This document shows, one piece after another, positions 37,713-47,195 of a stretch of DNA of 64,000 bases (position 1 is its first letter; the number at the start of each line of letters is the position of its first letter). The DNA lies in assembly GCA_009731375.1 (NCBI GenBank), contig BJOX01000059.1:1091087-1155086 (forward strand). The letters run 5' to 3'. The position numbers and the translations under genes were made by a program. Under the pieces are notes generated by a model. That model worked only from the letters and a program-made list of their open reading frames with translations. It was not told where the DNA came from and did no database searches. Source of the stretch: Paulinella micropora (taxonomy: Eukaryota > Cercozoa > Imbricatea > Euglyphida).

Positions 37713-37993
37713 CACACACACACACATGTACACATGTACACACACACACACACTCACACACAGCCAGCCAGCTAGACAGACAGACAAGACAGACAAGACA
37801 GACAGACAGACAGACAGCCAAGACAGACAAGACAGACAAGACAGACAGGCAGGCAGGCAGGCAGACCTAAGAAGGAGGCTCCGAAATTACAAAAAAGATA
37901 GTGATAAAGTCCAGGTGCAGACAAATTTTTCCAAGTCACTGACACTGCGAACTTCACGGGCAGTGGCTTGTCATTTTTGGACCCGATTTGCGA
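37171..37993. repeat. Right terminal inverted repeat of the PLV
   Basis: Reverse complement of the left TIR. The inner block 37,171-37,550 starts AACGATGTTTGAAAACAACA. The outer block, about 37,866-37,993, ends GGACCCGATTTGCGA. Between them lie short CATA, CAGA and CA repeats (about 37,552-37,865). Confidence 0.9.
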
Positions 37994-38869
37994 CCATCAA
38001 ATAGGCTTCCGGCCTCTGTGTCTGTGGTGGTATGTCTTGAAAAAGCGTGCCGAAGTGAGAAGTGCGTGGCTCATACCTTTTCCTGTGGCCGCTTGGTAGG
38101 CTGTTGTGGTTTGGGATTCCAACGAAAAGAAAAAGGCGCAGGAAACCAATATGCATTCAACGTCCTCTTCTGACTCAGAATCAGACGGCAAGGTCGGCGT
38201 CCTCGATCGCCCGCACATTTCTTTTCGACAGTTTGGTTCGCTGATGCGTTGGATCTTTTTGTTTTGTTTTGTGAATTCTTGTTTCCCTGGTTTGTTTGTT
38301 GATTTCATGATTCTGGTTGGTTGGATGGAGGGTTTTGATGTCTTATCCACAATGTATATGTATATGTATATGTACATGTATATGTATATGTATATGTATG
38401 TACATATACATACAAATGTGTTTCTGTATATGTATTTGTATATGTATATAAGTGTATATATATATGAGCTTCTCATATATTATATATATATAAATATTTT
38501 TAAAAATATTATCGATAGGCCTGATAAAACAAATGCCATTTTTGTCCTAGTGGGATAATCTATTGCCTTTTTGTACCGTATCCGCGCAGGGAAAAATGGC
38601 ATTCGTGATCCGTATCCACAACTAGGGTAATACCCGCCTGTGGTGCCACCAGCCGGGTTTTCGCATTTTTTGTGGTCACCGGTGCCACCGGTGGTTTTGT
38701 GGTGGGTGGTGGCACCGGACCCGTCCCACAAGTGCGGGTTTTCTGAAAAATAGTATATAAAAGTAACGGTTTCCGCGTAAAAATTTTTGACAAGCAGGCA
38801 CCGTGCTAAGTACGGTGCTAGCTTGGGCTCGTGGAGTGTGTGTCCTCTCACACACACCACTCACCACAG
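37994..38869. other. Spacer between the two viral elements, no secure gene
   Basis: It has a short Ser/Asp-rich frame near 38,150-38,270, a (TATG)n microsatellite at 38,355-38,470, and GC-rich inverted stretches near 38,640-38,720 built on GGTGCCACC. Base composition changes from AT-rich to GC-rich at about 38,560, which may mark the edge of the next element. Confidence 0.5.
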
Positions 38870-38875
38870 GGATCA

Positions 38876-39110
38876 GGGGCGTGGCTACACCTGGCCCATG
38901 GCTACCCCGACGCTGGCTACACCTGGCCCATGGCTACCCCGACGATGGATACGACCCCCCTACCTTGGCTATCCCGACGATGGATACNNNNNNNNNNNNN
39001 NNNNNNNNNNNNNNNNNNNNNNNNNNNNNNNNNNNNNNNNNNNNNNNNNNNNNNNNNNNNNNNNNNNNNNNNNNNNNNNNNNNNNNNNNNNNNNNNNNNN
39101 NNNNNNNNNN
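38876..39110 (+). repeat. Minisatellite (GGCTACCCCGACGATGG-type unit) running into a gap
   Basis: At least three copies of a unit like GGCTACCCCGACGATGGATA precede a 123-N gap (38,988-39,110). One frame reads GYPDDGY repeats, but no start or continuation supports a gene. Confidence 0.65.
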
Positions 39111-39140
39111 CCATCATGGTCATCATTGCCACCCCCCACC

Positions 39141-40200
39141 TGAAAAAGTTGCGGTCTGGACCAGTCGCTAGAACCTAGTCCTATATCATCTTGTCTGTAG
39201 CGACTGGCCCGGAAGGTAAAAAAAGAGGGGACAGGTGGGGAGCACCGGTGCCCACTACTTAACGGCTAAGCGGAGATTGCCACTTGTGCCACCTCCCACT
39301 AGAAAAAGTTACGGTCTGGACCAGTCGCTAGAAGCTAGTCCCATATGAGTTAGTTTGAAGCGACTGGTCCGGAAGGCAAAAAAAAGAGGACGGGAGGGGC
39401 ACCGGGACCCACTATGTAACGGCTAAGCGGAGATTGCCACTTAGCCGTTACACAGTGGGTGCGGGTGCCACCTCCTCCCTGAAAAGGTTACGGTCTGGAC
39501 CAGTCGCTAGAAGCTAGTCCCATATGAGTTAGTTTGAAGCGACTGGTCCGGAAGGTAGAAAAACTACGGGAATAACGGTTGGTGTGCCACTTGTCCGTTC
39601 CACAGTGGGGGCGGGTGGCACCCCCCTCCCACCGGAAAAAAGGACGGTCTGGACCAGTCGCTAGAAGCTAGTGCTATATGAGTTAGTTTGAAGCGACTGG
39701 TCCGGAAAGGGGGAAAATGACGGGAATAGCGGTTGGTGTGCAACTTAGCCGCTACACAGTGGGTGCGGGTGGCCGCACCTGCGTGGAAATTTGCGGTCGG
39801 GGCCAGTCGTGTGAAGTTAGGGTATATGTGCCTGAGCGGGAGCGACTGGTCCGGAAAGGGGGAAAATGCCGGGAATAGCGGGTGAGGGAAAAGAGGCTGG
39901 GTTCCCGGGAAGTAGCGGAGGGGTGTGATCCCGTGAAGTCTGGACCAGTCGCTAAAAATTCGCCGTATAGATTAAATTTGAGGCGACTGGTCCCGACTTT
40001 GAGAATTCCCTTGAAGTCTGGACCAGTCGCTGGAAATTCGCCGTAGAGACTGAATTTGAGGCGACTGGTCCCGACTTTGAGAATTCCCGGGAAGTAGCGG
40101 AGGGTGGCACCCCCAGCACGTGAAAAAACAAAGTGTAGACCAGTCGCCTCAAAATTCGCCGTAACGATCAAATTTGAGGCGACTGGTCCAGACTTTGAGT
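39141..40200. repeat. Array of eight ~59-bp palindromes (GGACCAGTCGC...GCGACTGGTCC)
   Basis: Hairpin units lie at 39,155-39,213, 39,315-39,373, 39,494-39,552, 39,648-39,706, 39,797-39,855, 39,939-39,996, 40,017-40,073 and 40,135-40,193. Each has arms of 11-16 bp around a variable 30-35 bp centre. The last has perfect 16-bp arms (40,138-40,153 and 40,173-40,188). Between units is a second inverted repeat, best at 39,408-39,427 with 39,440-39,459 (CCCACTATGTAACGGCTAAG). Spacing shrinks from ~160-180 to ~80-150 bp toward the coding region. There is no ORF of note. It lies at the left end of the GC-rich viral element, beside its replication gene. Confidence 0.85.
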
Positions 40201-40343
40201 GGTTGTGGGGGTTGGGGTGGCTACGGCCAAAAACGCTGCAAGTGCGGCAGGTGGTGCCCCGCCCCCTATTACGGACAACTGAGTTTAGGGGGGGGTGGGT
40301 GCTAAGAATAACAGGAATAACAGAACATGTTTTTATTGAATCG
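40201..40343. other. Short GC-rich spacer
   Basis: No gene or repeat unit is visible between the palindrome array and the first ORF. Confidence 0.5.
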
Positions 40344-40613
40344 CTACAACTCGCTGAGCTCTCTAGCTAGGCGCTGGAAAACAGTCCGTAGGCGCCGGTT
40401 GAGTTTGTCTTCCACTGCCGTCCAGTACAGGTGCTCGTAGCATCTGTAGAATCGCCAGGCTCTGTGGGAATTGTCCTCGTCNNNNNNNNNNACCAGCTCA
40501 GACTTGGTTCTCTCGAGAACCAAGGAAGTCCCTCTGAGCCGGAACGAAGCTATTGCCGAAATTTCCTTGTGGCCGCAAAACCCGTGAAATTTTTGCGAAA
40601 ATTTTTCGACCAC
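40344..40613 (-). CDS. Possible small protein, 89 codons across a 10-N gap
   Basis: Starts MVEKFSQKFHGFCGHKEISA and continues beyond the gap (40,482-40,491) with SHRAWRFYRCYEHLYW and a basic helical end. It is divergent from the polymerase gene, with ~45 bp of AT-richer DNA between the two starts. No family is recognised, and the gap makes the frame uncertain. Confidence 0.35.
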   Translation of the reverse strand: MVEKFSQKFHGFCGHKEISAIASFRLRGTSLVLERTKSELXXXXDEDNSHRAWRFYRCYEHLYWTAVEDKLNRRLRTVFQRLARELSEL

Positions 40614-40657
40614 CCAAATTTTTATTGGATGTCTGTTATGGTAGGTACGAGCGTGAA

Positions 40658-43600
40658 ATGCTGACTCTGTTCGAGACGGGGGACCCGGTCAAGCTGTCCC
40701 AGCTGGCGGAGAACAAGCGCCTTGTTCCGACCTACAAGCAATTCCTGACGAGACTGCATGCGGCCTGCAATGCCAACGGCGGGCTGGAGGTCACCTACAC
40801 CTACGGGAAAGACGGCAAAGGCGGCAGGCTGTACGCGGACCGTGGCTACCAGAACGCGCCCAAGGCCCTGCGCAGGCTGTGCCTCGAAGACTGGCACTGG
40901 CAATTCGACATCAAAAACTCGGTGCCCTTCTTTCTCTGGTACCTGATCCGCGAGCTGCCGTGTGCCCGTGAAACCCTGGACGACAAGGCCTCGGCCCTGC
41001 AAGAGTACGTGGAGCGGCGTGAAGAGGTGCTTAGGCGTGTGCAGGAGGAGCTGAAGACGGACCGGGAAAGCGCGAAGGAGGCCATGCTCAAGATTACGCA
41101 CGGCGGCTACAAGCTGGGGCGTTCTGCCACCGCCGACGACTACCCTACCACGCGGGCCTATCGAGCGTCGATCCACGAGGCCGCTAAGTTTCTGGGCTCG
41201 TTTTACTACAAGCGTCTCTGGCAAGCCTGCGACAAGAAGGGCGAGACGGAGGAGGCCTTACCAGGCCGCTCGGGGACCCTCTACGGCAAGCTGGGCCGCT
41301 TCGTGCATTACGTGACCACGCGGTACGAAGCCGCGACCATGCGAGCTGTTATCAAATTTTTTGAGGAGAAAAAGGGTTGTAGCGTTGCCTGCCTGGTGCA
41401 CGATGAAGTCATTGTCGCGGACCGCGAAAACAAGCTACCCGAGGACAAGGGCGATGTGGTACGTGAGCTGAATGCCTACCTCCGAGAGAGCGTTGAGTAC
41501 CCCGGCGTGCAGACTAGCAAGAAGGGCGTCAAGTTCATGGTAGTGGCAGGGAAGCGTGTGGCGGTGCCCGATCTCGTGCCCCCAACCGACATCGGCTGGT
41601 CCGTGGCGCAGATGACGGCTCAGCCCGGCGACCTGGAGTCAGTCCTGTTGCCGGTCAACTACTCCAGCTGTACCAACAACCGGTTCTACATGGAGGATGA
41701 CATGATCATGATGGAGACGGAGAGTAAACGGCGCGTGCTGCACCCACTCTCGTTCGATAAGTACAACGTGCAGTGCCTCAACGCCTGGACGGGGATGGGC
41801 AAGACCTACACGGCCTTTGAGTACATCTATCGGCTGCGCCGAGAGAACCCGAATGCCAGGATCCTGTGGATTACGGGGCGGCGGGCCCAGGCTACCAGCG
41901 GCGGCGGCGGCCTGCGGCGTCGGTGTCGCGCGTGGCAGCAAGCAGAGCAGCTGAAGAGTTTCTGTGAGGACAGGCTGGAAGCGGAAGTGGCCGAGGAGAA
42001 CGTTCGTATCCTGCAAGGCATACTGGATGACATCGTGGTTTACTACGAGAAAAGCCCAGTAACTAAAAAGTACTACAACCTGTACGAATCTAAAATCGTC
42101 TTTTGCCAGTACGAGTCCCTGTGGCGGATAGAAAGCGGAGAGGTGGGCGACGGCGGGATGTCCTTCATTCAACAGTACGACATGTGCGTGGTCGACGAGT
42201 TCATACTAGTTTGTGACCAGTCCGTGAGCGAGAAGACCAACCGAGGGAAGCTGCGGGAGAACGACAGAGACTTCATGGACGTCTGCACGCGAGCGGTGCG
42301 GCTACTGATCATGGACAAGGACCTGACGGAATGCAGCAGGCTACATGATTTCCTGTTTTGTGACCAAAAGGAAGGTATCGCCTACAGACGCGCGGGCCCC
42401 AACAGCGCGCCGGAGCAAGCGCAGGCACAAGTCGAGTTCCATCACTATTCCTACGTGTCGCCTGAACTGGAGCGCCGGATCAAGGTCGTGCCCGATCAGA
42501 CCAGCTGGCTAACCGCCCTGACCGAAAGCATCCAAGACCAGAAGCAGCGCAGCTGGGTGTGCTTCCGCAGCCAGCGCGCGCTAGAGTTTGTTTACGATGC
42601 ACTGACCAAGAAAGGGCTCACGTTCCCGCACCTCGTGGGCGACCCAGCAGCGCGCAGGGCATACGACAAGCTAGTGGAGGAAGGCAAGGCCCCGCCGCAT
42701 CACACGCCGGAAATGGACCCGAAGAAGCTGTGCAGGCAGAACAGGCCCGCGGGCCCCAAAGAAAACTGGACCGACGAACAGAAGGCTCGGTATGACCAGG
42801 ACAACAAGATACGCAACGAGTGGATGGAGGGCTCGCCCGTGCGCATCATAGACGGCAGGACGCCAGACAAGACCAAACAGCGCAGTCTGGCGAACATCGA
42901 CGGCTGGCTGTGCAACGGCGGCAATGACTGTGAATGTATCGACGGCACAGACGAACGGCACGGCGAGGGCAGAGCGACCCGTTGCATCTTCACGACGAGC
43001 GCGGTTATGGTGGCCGTGGACGCACAAACGCCTTTCGACCTTATCCTGCTGAACTGCGCGGACAGGGAAGGCAAGGTGGCAGTGACCGGCCCCACCGGCC
43101 GGGGCCTGGCGCAGATGCTGTTGCGGGCGCGTAACGTGAAGGAGCCCCGTGAAATCCTGACCTATTTCGGGGAAGGGGGGCTGGGCCACCTGCGATTCTA
43201 CGACGACAGGGACCAGGCCCGAGCGGAGCAGGCCTGGCAGCATTGCCAGCTGTTCAAGACCATCACGCGGAACTTCTACGCGAAGCAGAGGCAGATGGCA
43301 GAAAAGGCCGCCAAGCGAAACAGTGTCAATGCATGGGTGCTCGCGGGCAATCTCAAGGAGGGGCCCTCGTTCACAGACAAGCACGGCCGCGTCCATCGCT
43401 CCGAGCTCCCGACCTCGTTGCAGCTGCGCCTGATAGCGCGAGAGGTTGAGCACCAGCGCGACCTGGGCTTTGGCTGCTGGTGGAAGCTGTCCACTGACTT
43501 TATCGTTACCCTCGACCCAGCGAAGCCGCTGGAGGAGCGACTGCAGAAGCTGGCCCAGGCACGTGCCTTGGCCAAAGAGTTGCAAGTCATGGCAGGAGAG

Positions 43601-46600
43601 GAGGACGCAGAGGAGGGCAAGGAAGAAGAGAGAGGCCGTGAAGAAGAAGAGGAAACAGTGGAGCGAGACCCCGGGACGGCAAAAGACAAATGGCTGCGGC
43701 GCTTGGTACTGACCCGGCTGATCGACTGGAAGGATAGCTCTGCCTACAACAACGTGGTGTGGCGCAGGGACGAGATGGAGAATTTCAGGGGCTTGCACAC
43801 ACTGGAGGAGATGCAGAAGCGAGTGGTGAATGTGCTTGCGCGGTACCCGGGCTTCTTCCCTTACGTTGCCCGAGTTGGGACCGCGGGCCTGGTGAAGGAC
43901 TTTGGACGGATTGAGAAGGCTCTGCCCAGGCTTGACTCACGGGCGGCCGCTAAGGGGCAAGTAGAGCTCAGTGAGCTCGTCGAACAGACGCAGATCCTCG
44001 CGACGCGCNNNNNNNNNNTCGGTGTCGCGCGTGGCAGCAAGCAGAGCAGCTGAAGAGTTTCTGTGAGGACAGGCTGGAAGCGGAAGTGGCCGAGGAGAAC
44101 GTTCGTATCCTGCAAGGCATACTGGATGACATCGTGGTTTACTACGAGAAAAGCCCAGTAACTAAAAAGTACTACAACCTGTACGAATCTAAAATCGTCT
44201 TTTGCCAGTACGAGTCCCTGTGGCGGATAGAAAGCGGAGAGGTGGGCGACGGCGGGATGTCCTTCATTCAACAGTACGACATGTGCGTGGTCGACGAGTT
44301 CATACTAGTTTGTGACCAGTCCGTGAGCGAGAAGACCAACCGAGGGAAGCTGCGGGAGAACGACAGAGACTTCATGGACGTCTGCACGCGAGCGGTGCGG
44401 CTACTGATCATGGACAAGGACCTGACGGAATGCAGCAGGCTACATGATTTCCTGTTTTGTGACCAAAAGGAAGGTATCGCCTACAGACGCGCGGGCCCCA
44501 ACAGCGCGCCGGAGCAAGCGCAGGCACAAGTCGAGTTCCATCACTATTCCTACGTGTCGCCTGAACTGGAGCGCCGGATCAAGGTCGTGCCCGATCAGAC
44601 CAGCTGGCTAACCGCCCTGACCGAAAGCATCCAAGACCAGAAGCAGCGCAGCTGGGTGTGCTTCCGCAGCCAGCGCGCGCTAGAGTTTGTTTACGATGCA
44701 CTGACCAAGAAAGGGCTCACGTTCCCGCACCTCGTGGGCGACCCAGCAGCGCGCAGGGCATACGACAAGCTAGTGGAGGAAGGCAAGGCCCCGCCGCATC
44801 ACACGCCGGAAATGGACCCGAAGAAGCTGTGCAGGCAGAACAGGCCCGCGGGCCCCAAAGAAAACTGGACCGACGAACAGAAGGCTCGGTATGACCAGGA
44901 CAACAAGATACGCAACGAGTGGATGGAGGGCTCGCCCGTGCGCATCATAGACGGCAGGACGCCAGACAAGACCAAACAGCGCAGTCTGGCGAACATCGAC
45001 GGCTGGCTGTGCAACGGCGGCAATGACTGTGAATGTATCGACGGCACAGACGAACGGCACGGCGAGGGCAGAGCGACCCGTTGCATCTTCACGACGAGCG
45101 CGGTTATGGTGGCCGTGGACGCACAAACGCCTTTCGACCTTATCCTGCTGAACTGCGCGGACAGGGAAGGCAAGGTGGCAGTGACCGGCCCCACCGGCCG
45201 GGGCCTGGCGCAGATGCTGTTGCGGGCGCGTAACGTGAAGGAGCCCCGTGAAATCCTGACCTATTTCGGGGAAGGGGGGCTGGGCCACCTGCGATTCTAC
45301 GACGACAGGGACCAGGCCCGAGCGGAGCAGGCCTGGCAGCATTGCCAGCTGTTCAAGACCATCACGCGGAACTTCTACGCGAAGCAGAGGCAGATGGCAG
45401 AAAAGGCCGCCAAGCGAAACAGTGTCAATGCATGGGTGCTCGCGGGCAATCTCAAGGAGGGGCCCTCGTTCACAGACAAGCACGGCCGCGTCCATCGCTC
45501 CGAGCTCCCGACCTCGTTGCAGCTGCGCCTGATAGCGCGAGAGGTTGAGCACCAGCGCGACCTGGGCTTTGGCTGCTGGTGGAAGCTGTCCACTGACTTT
45601 ATCGTTACCCTCGACCCAGCGAAGCCGCTGGAGGAGCGACTGCAGAAGCTGGCCCAGGCACGTGCCTTGGCCAAAGAGTTGCAAGTCATGGCAGGAGAGG
45701 AGGACGCAGAGGAGGGCAAGGAAGAAGAGAGAGGCCGTGAAGAAGAAGAGGAAACAGTGGAGCGAGACCCCGGGACGGCAAAAGACAAATGGCTGCGGCG
45801 CTTGGTACTGACCCGGCTGATCGACTGGAAGGATAGCTCTGCCTACAACAACGTGGTGTGGCGCAGGGACGAGATGGAGAATTTCAGGGGCTTGCACACA
45901 CTGGAGGAGATGCAGAAGCGAGTGGTGAATGTGCTTGCGCGGTACCCGGGCTTCTTCCCTTACGTTGCCCGAGTTGGGACCGCGGGCCTGGTGAAGGACT
46001 TTGGACGGATTGAGAAGGCTCTGCCCAGGCTTGACTCACGGGCGGCCGCTAAGGGGCAAGTAGAGCTCAGTGAGCTCGTCGAACAGACGCAGATCCTCGC
46101 GACGCGCGAACATGCTGTCCAGCTACGTGAAGTTGCCAAGACAGTAAGCCGGGCGCTAGGGAAGGCAAGCTTCAGCGAGCTCGATGCCAGTGCGTGCCCG
46201 AAAGAGGCGAAGGATTGTGACCATGCACCGGGCACGCACCTGATCATCCCCTACGAGCTGCTACAGGAAAAGGACAAGGTCTGGCGCCGGGCCTGCGACG
46301 ATCTCTTTCAGGCCCAGACAGGGATCAGGACAGAGGACAAGGCAGCTTTCGCAAAGCGCTTCAAGTCGCCAAAGGCGAGGCTACAACACGTAGTGAACAA
46401 GTTTGGCCTCTTTCTGGCGAAAGACGAAGGCAAATCGAAGAGGCCGACTGAGAATGGATCGAAGAAGCGGAAATCTGTTCACACGCTGCACAAGATGGTG
46501 GCCGGTGGCAAAAAACCTATCGCGGGCCACACGGCCGTCTGCTTTGCCGAGGGTCTCCACGATGGACGTTACGGTACACACGAGCCGGCCAAAAAGCGCC

Positions 46601-46659
46601 AGAAAGTCACGAACGATGCGGACACGCGTAGCGACGCTGAACGCGCACAGTCTGAATAA
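40658..46659 (+). CDS. TV-Pol-type family A polymerase fused to UL9-like SF2 helicase
   Basis: The first ATG is 40,658 (MLTLFETGDP). Without the duplicated block the frame gives ~1,300 aa. The N-terminal ~330 residues carry family A polymerase palm motifs: A, FDIKNSVPFF (Asp84); B-like, KITHGGYKLGR; C, CLVHDEVIV (Asp249). No exonuclease domain is seen. This matches the transposon-viral polymerase (TV-Pol) group, often fused to helicases. The second part is an SF2 helicase of the herpes origin-binding (UL9) type: Walker A NAWTGMGKTYTA (Lys382), Ia ILWITGRRA, II VVDEFI (Asp513), IV WVCFRSQRALEF, V FTTSAVMVAVDAQTPFDL, VI LAQMLLRARN. The C-terminus is Lys/Glu-rich. It would unwind and copy the viral genome. 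Confidence 0.75.
41920..46107 (+). repeat. Exact 2,089-bp direct duplication across a 10-N gap
   Basis: 41,920-44,008 recurs at 44,019-46,107 with a constant offset of 2,099, and I saw no difference. The gap 44,009-44,018 separates the copies. Skipping one copy keeps the reading frame and links ATR directly to EHAVQ. This is the signature of two overlapping contigs joined without merging. Confidence 0.9.
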
Positions 46660-46749
46660 AAAAAATGGCTTTCCCCGTAAAACTTTTTAAATGTTATTAC
46701 CAAAAAAAATCATTAAAACAAAAAAAAGTGTGCCTAGAAAACATAGGAA

Positions 46750-46822
46750 GCAGCAAGAGGGATTTGAACTGCGACAATTAAATCTTGTCTATCTTGTTTT
46801 TATCCAATTGAGCCATGCAACC
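46750..46822 (-). other. tRNA-like remnant (73 nt)
   Basis: On the minus strand TGGCTCAATTGG fits the A box and AGTTCAAATCC is close to the B box, at tRNA-like spacing. A 5-bp stem GACAA/TTGTC encloses GATTTAA. The acceptor and T stems do not pair and U33 is absent, so a functional tRNA is unlikely. Confidence 0.15.
46792..46797 (+). promoter_or_regulatory. TCTTGT motif upstream of 46,815
   Basis: Lies 23 nt before the ATG; a second copy is at 46,783. Part of a motif set shared by seven genes. Confidence 0.45.
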
Positions 46823-47156
46823 AGACACACAGACTTCTACCAGAGATAACTCTCTATTATTCGCGGCCGGCTGCCTACCCGCCCGGTTCTTGCTGGCCAA
46901 AGTGGCACTGGACTCGACCGGCCCGACCAAAGATAAATTGAGGCTACTTTCGCTCGTGCCGGCAGCCGTCTGGTTATCAGGCGTGATGGACAAACAAGAA
47001 GAAGGCTTCCTGGGTGGCAAAGTGTGGTGGGCCGAGAACCGTGTGATTCACGGGATTCTCTATCTGATTTTTGCAGCTACTGGAAAAGGAGAACTGCTTT
47101 TTACAGATGCCGTGCTGGCTACCTACTTTGGCTTCCAGCATTTTAGCAGAGAATGA
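46815..47156 (+). CDS. Small multi-pass membrane protein, 113 aa
   Basis: Intact frame with three hydrophobic stretches at about residues 14-31, 42-58 and 79-91 (IHGILYLIFAATG), and an intervening WWAENRVIHG motif. There is no cleavable signal or Cys pattern. It lies between the replication gene and ribonucleotide reductase, on the same strand, with the TCTTGT motif upstream. Possibly a viral membrane protein; family not recognised. Confidence 0.6.
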   Translation: MQPDTQTSTRDNSLLFAAGCLPARFLLAKVALDSTGPTKDKLRLLSLVPAAVWLSGVMDKQEEGFLGGKVWWAENRVIHGILYLIFAATGKGELLFTDAVLATYFGFQHFSRE

Positions 47157-47165
47157 TTTTTTTTC

Positions 47166-47171
47166 TCTTGT
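47166..47171 (+). promoter_or_regulatory. TCTTGT motif upstream of ribonucleotide reductase
   Basis: Follows a T run and lies 30 nt before the ATG at 47,196. Confidence 0.5.
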
Positions 47172-47195
47172 GCCATTAATGCAAGCACGCGCGAA

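Larger units (their letters stand above)
15361..37993. mobile_element. Endogenous Polinton-like virus (PLV/Polinton), ~22.6 kb, decayed
   Basis: The element is bounded by inverted repeats (15,361-17,400 and 37,171-37,993). It carries the Polinton/PLV core set: RVE integrase, protein-primed DNA polymerase B, A32/FtsK-type packaging ATPase, Ulp1-like maturation protease, minor capsid protein and double-jelly-roll major capsid protein. It is much more AT-rich than the flanking viral element. Stops or frameshifts break integrase, fibre, protease, both capsid genes and polymerase, so it is not autonomous as assembled. The target-site duplication could not be defined: the flanks outside the repeats differ by a small indel near TTTGA. 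Confidence 0.9.

Noticed and set aside
15340-38010. Target-site duplication of the PLV
   Set aside because: Flanks outside the inverted repeats (around TTTGA) differ by a small indel and give no clean 5-6 bp direct repeat.
37997-38476. 159-codon minus-strand ORF between the two elements
   Set aside because: Much of it is (TATG)n microsatellite and the rest has no support.
39141-40200. CRISPR array
   Set aside because: The repeats are palindromic units with irregular spacing of 78-179 bp and related, not unique, intervals, in a eukaryotic viral context without cas genes.
40553-40657. Upstream extension of the polymerase gene from 40,553
   Set aside because: That frame opens with TTG, not ATG, and would overlap the start of the divergent ORF; ATG 40,658 is preferred.
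42671-45897. 375-codon antisense ORFs inside the polymerase-helicase gene, present twice
   Set aside because: They lie opposite a gene with clear catalytic motifs in GC-rich DNA, where antisense frames are often open. They are duplicated only because the region is duplicated.
44086-46659. Second, separate helicase gene
   Set aside because: Identical to the first copy across 2,089 bp and begins only with a GTG beside a 10-N gap; an assembly duplication is the simpler reading.
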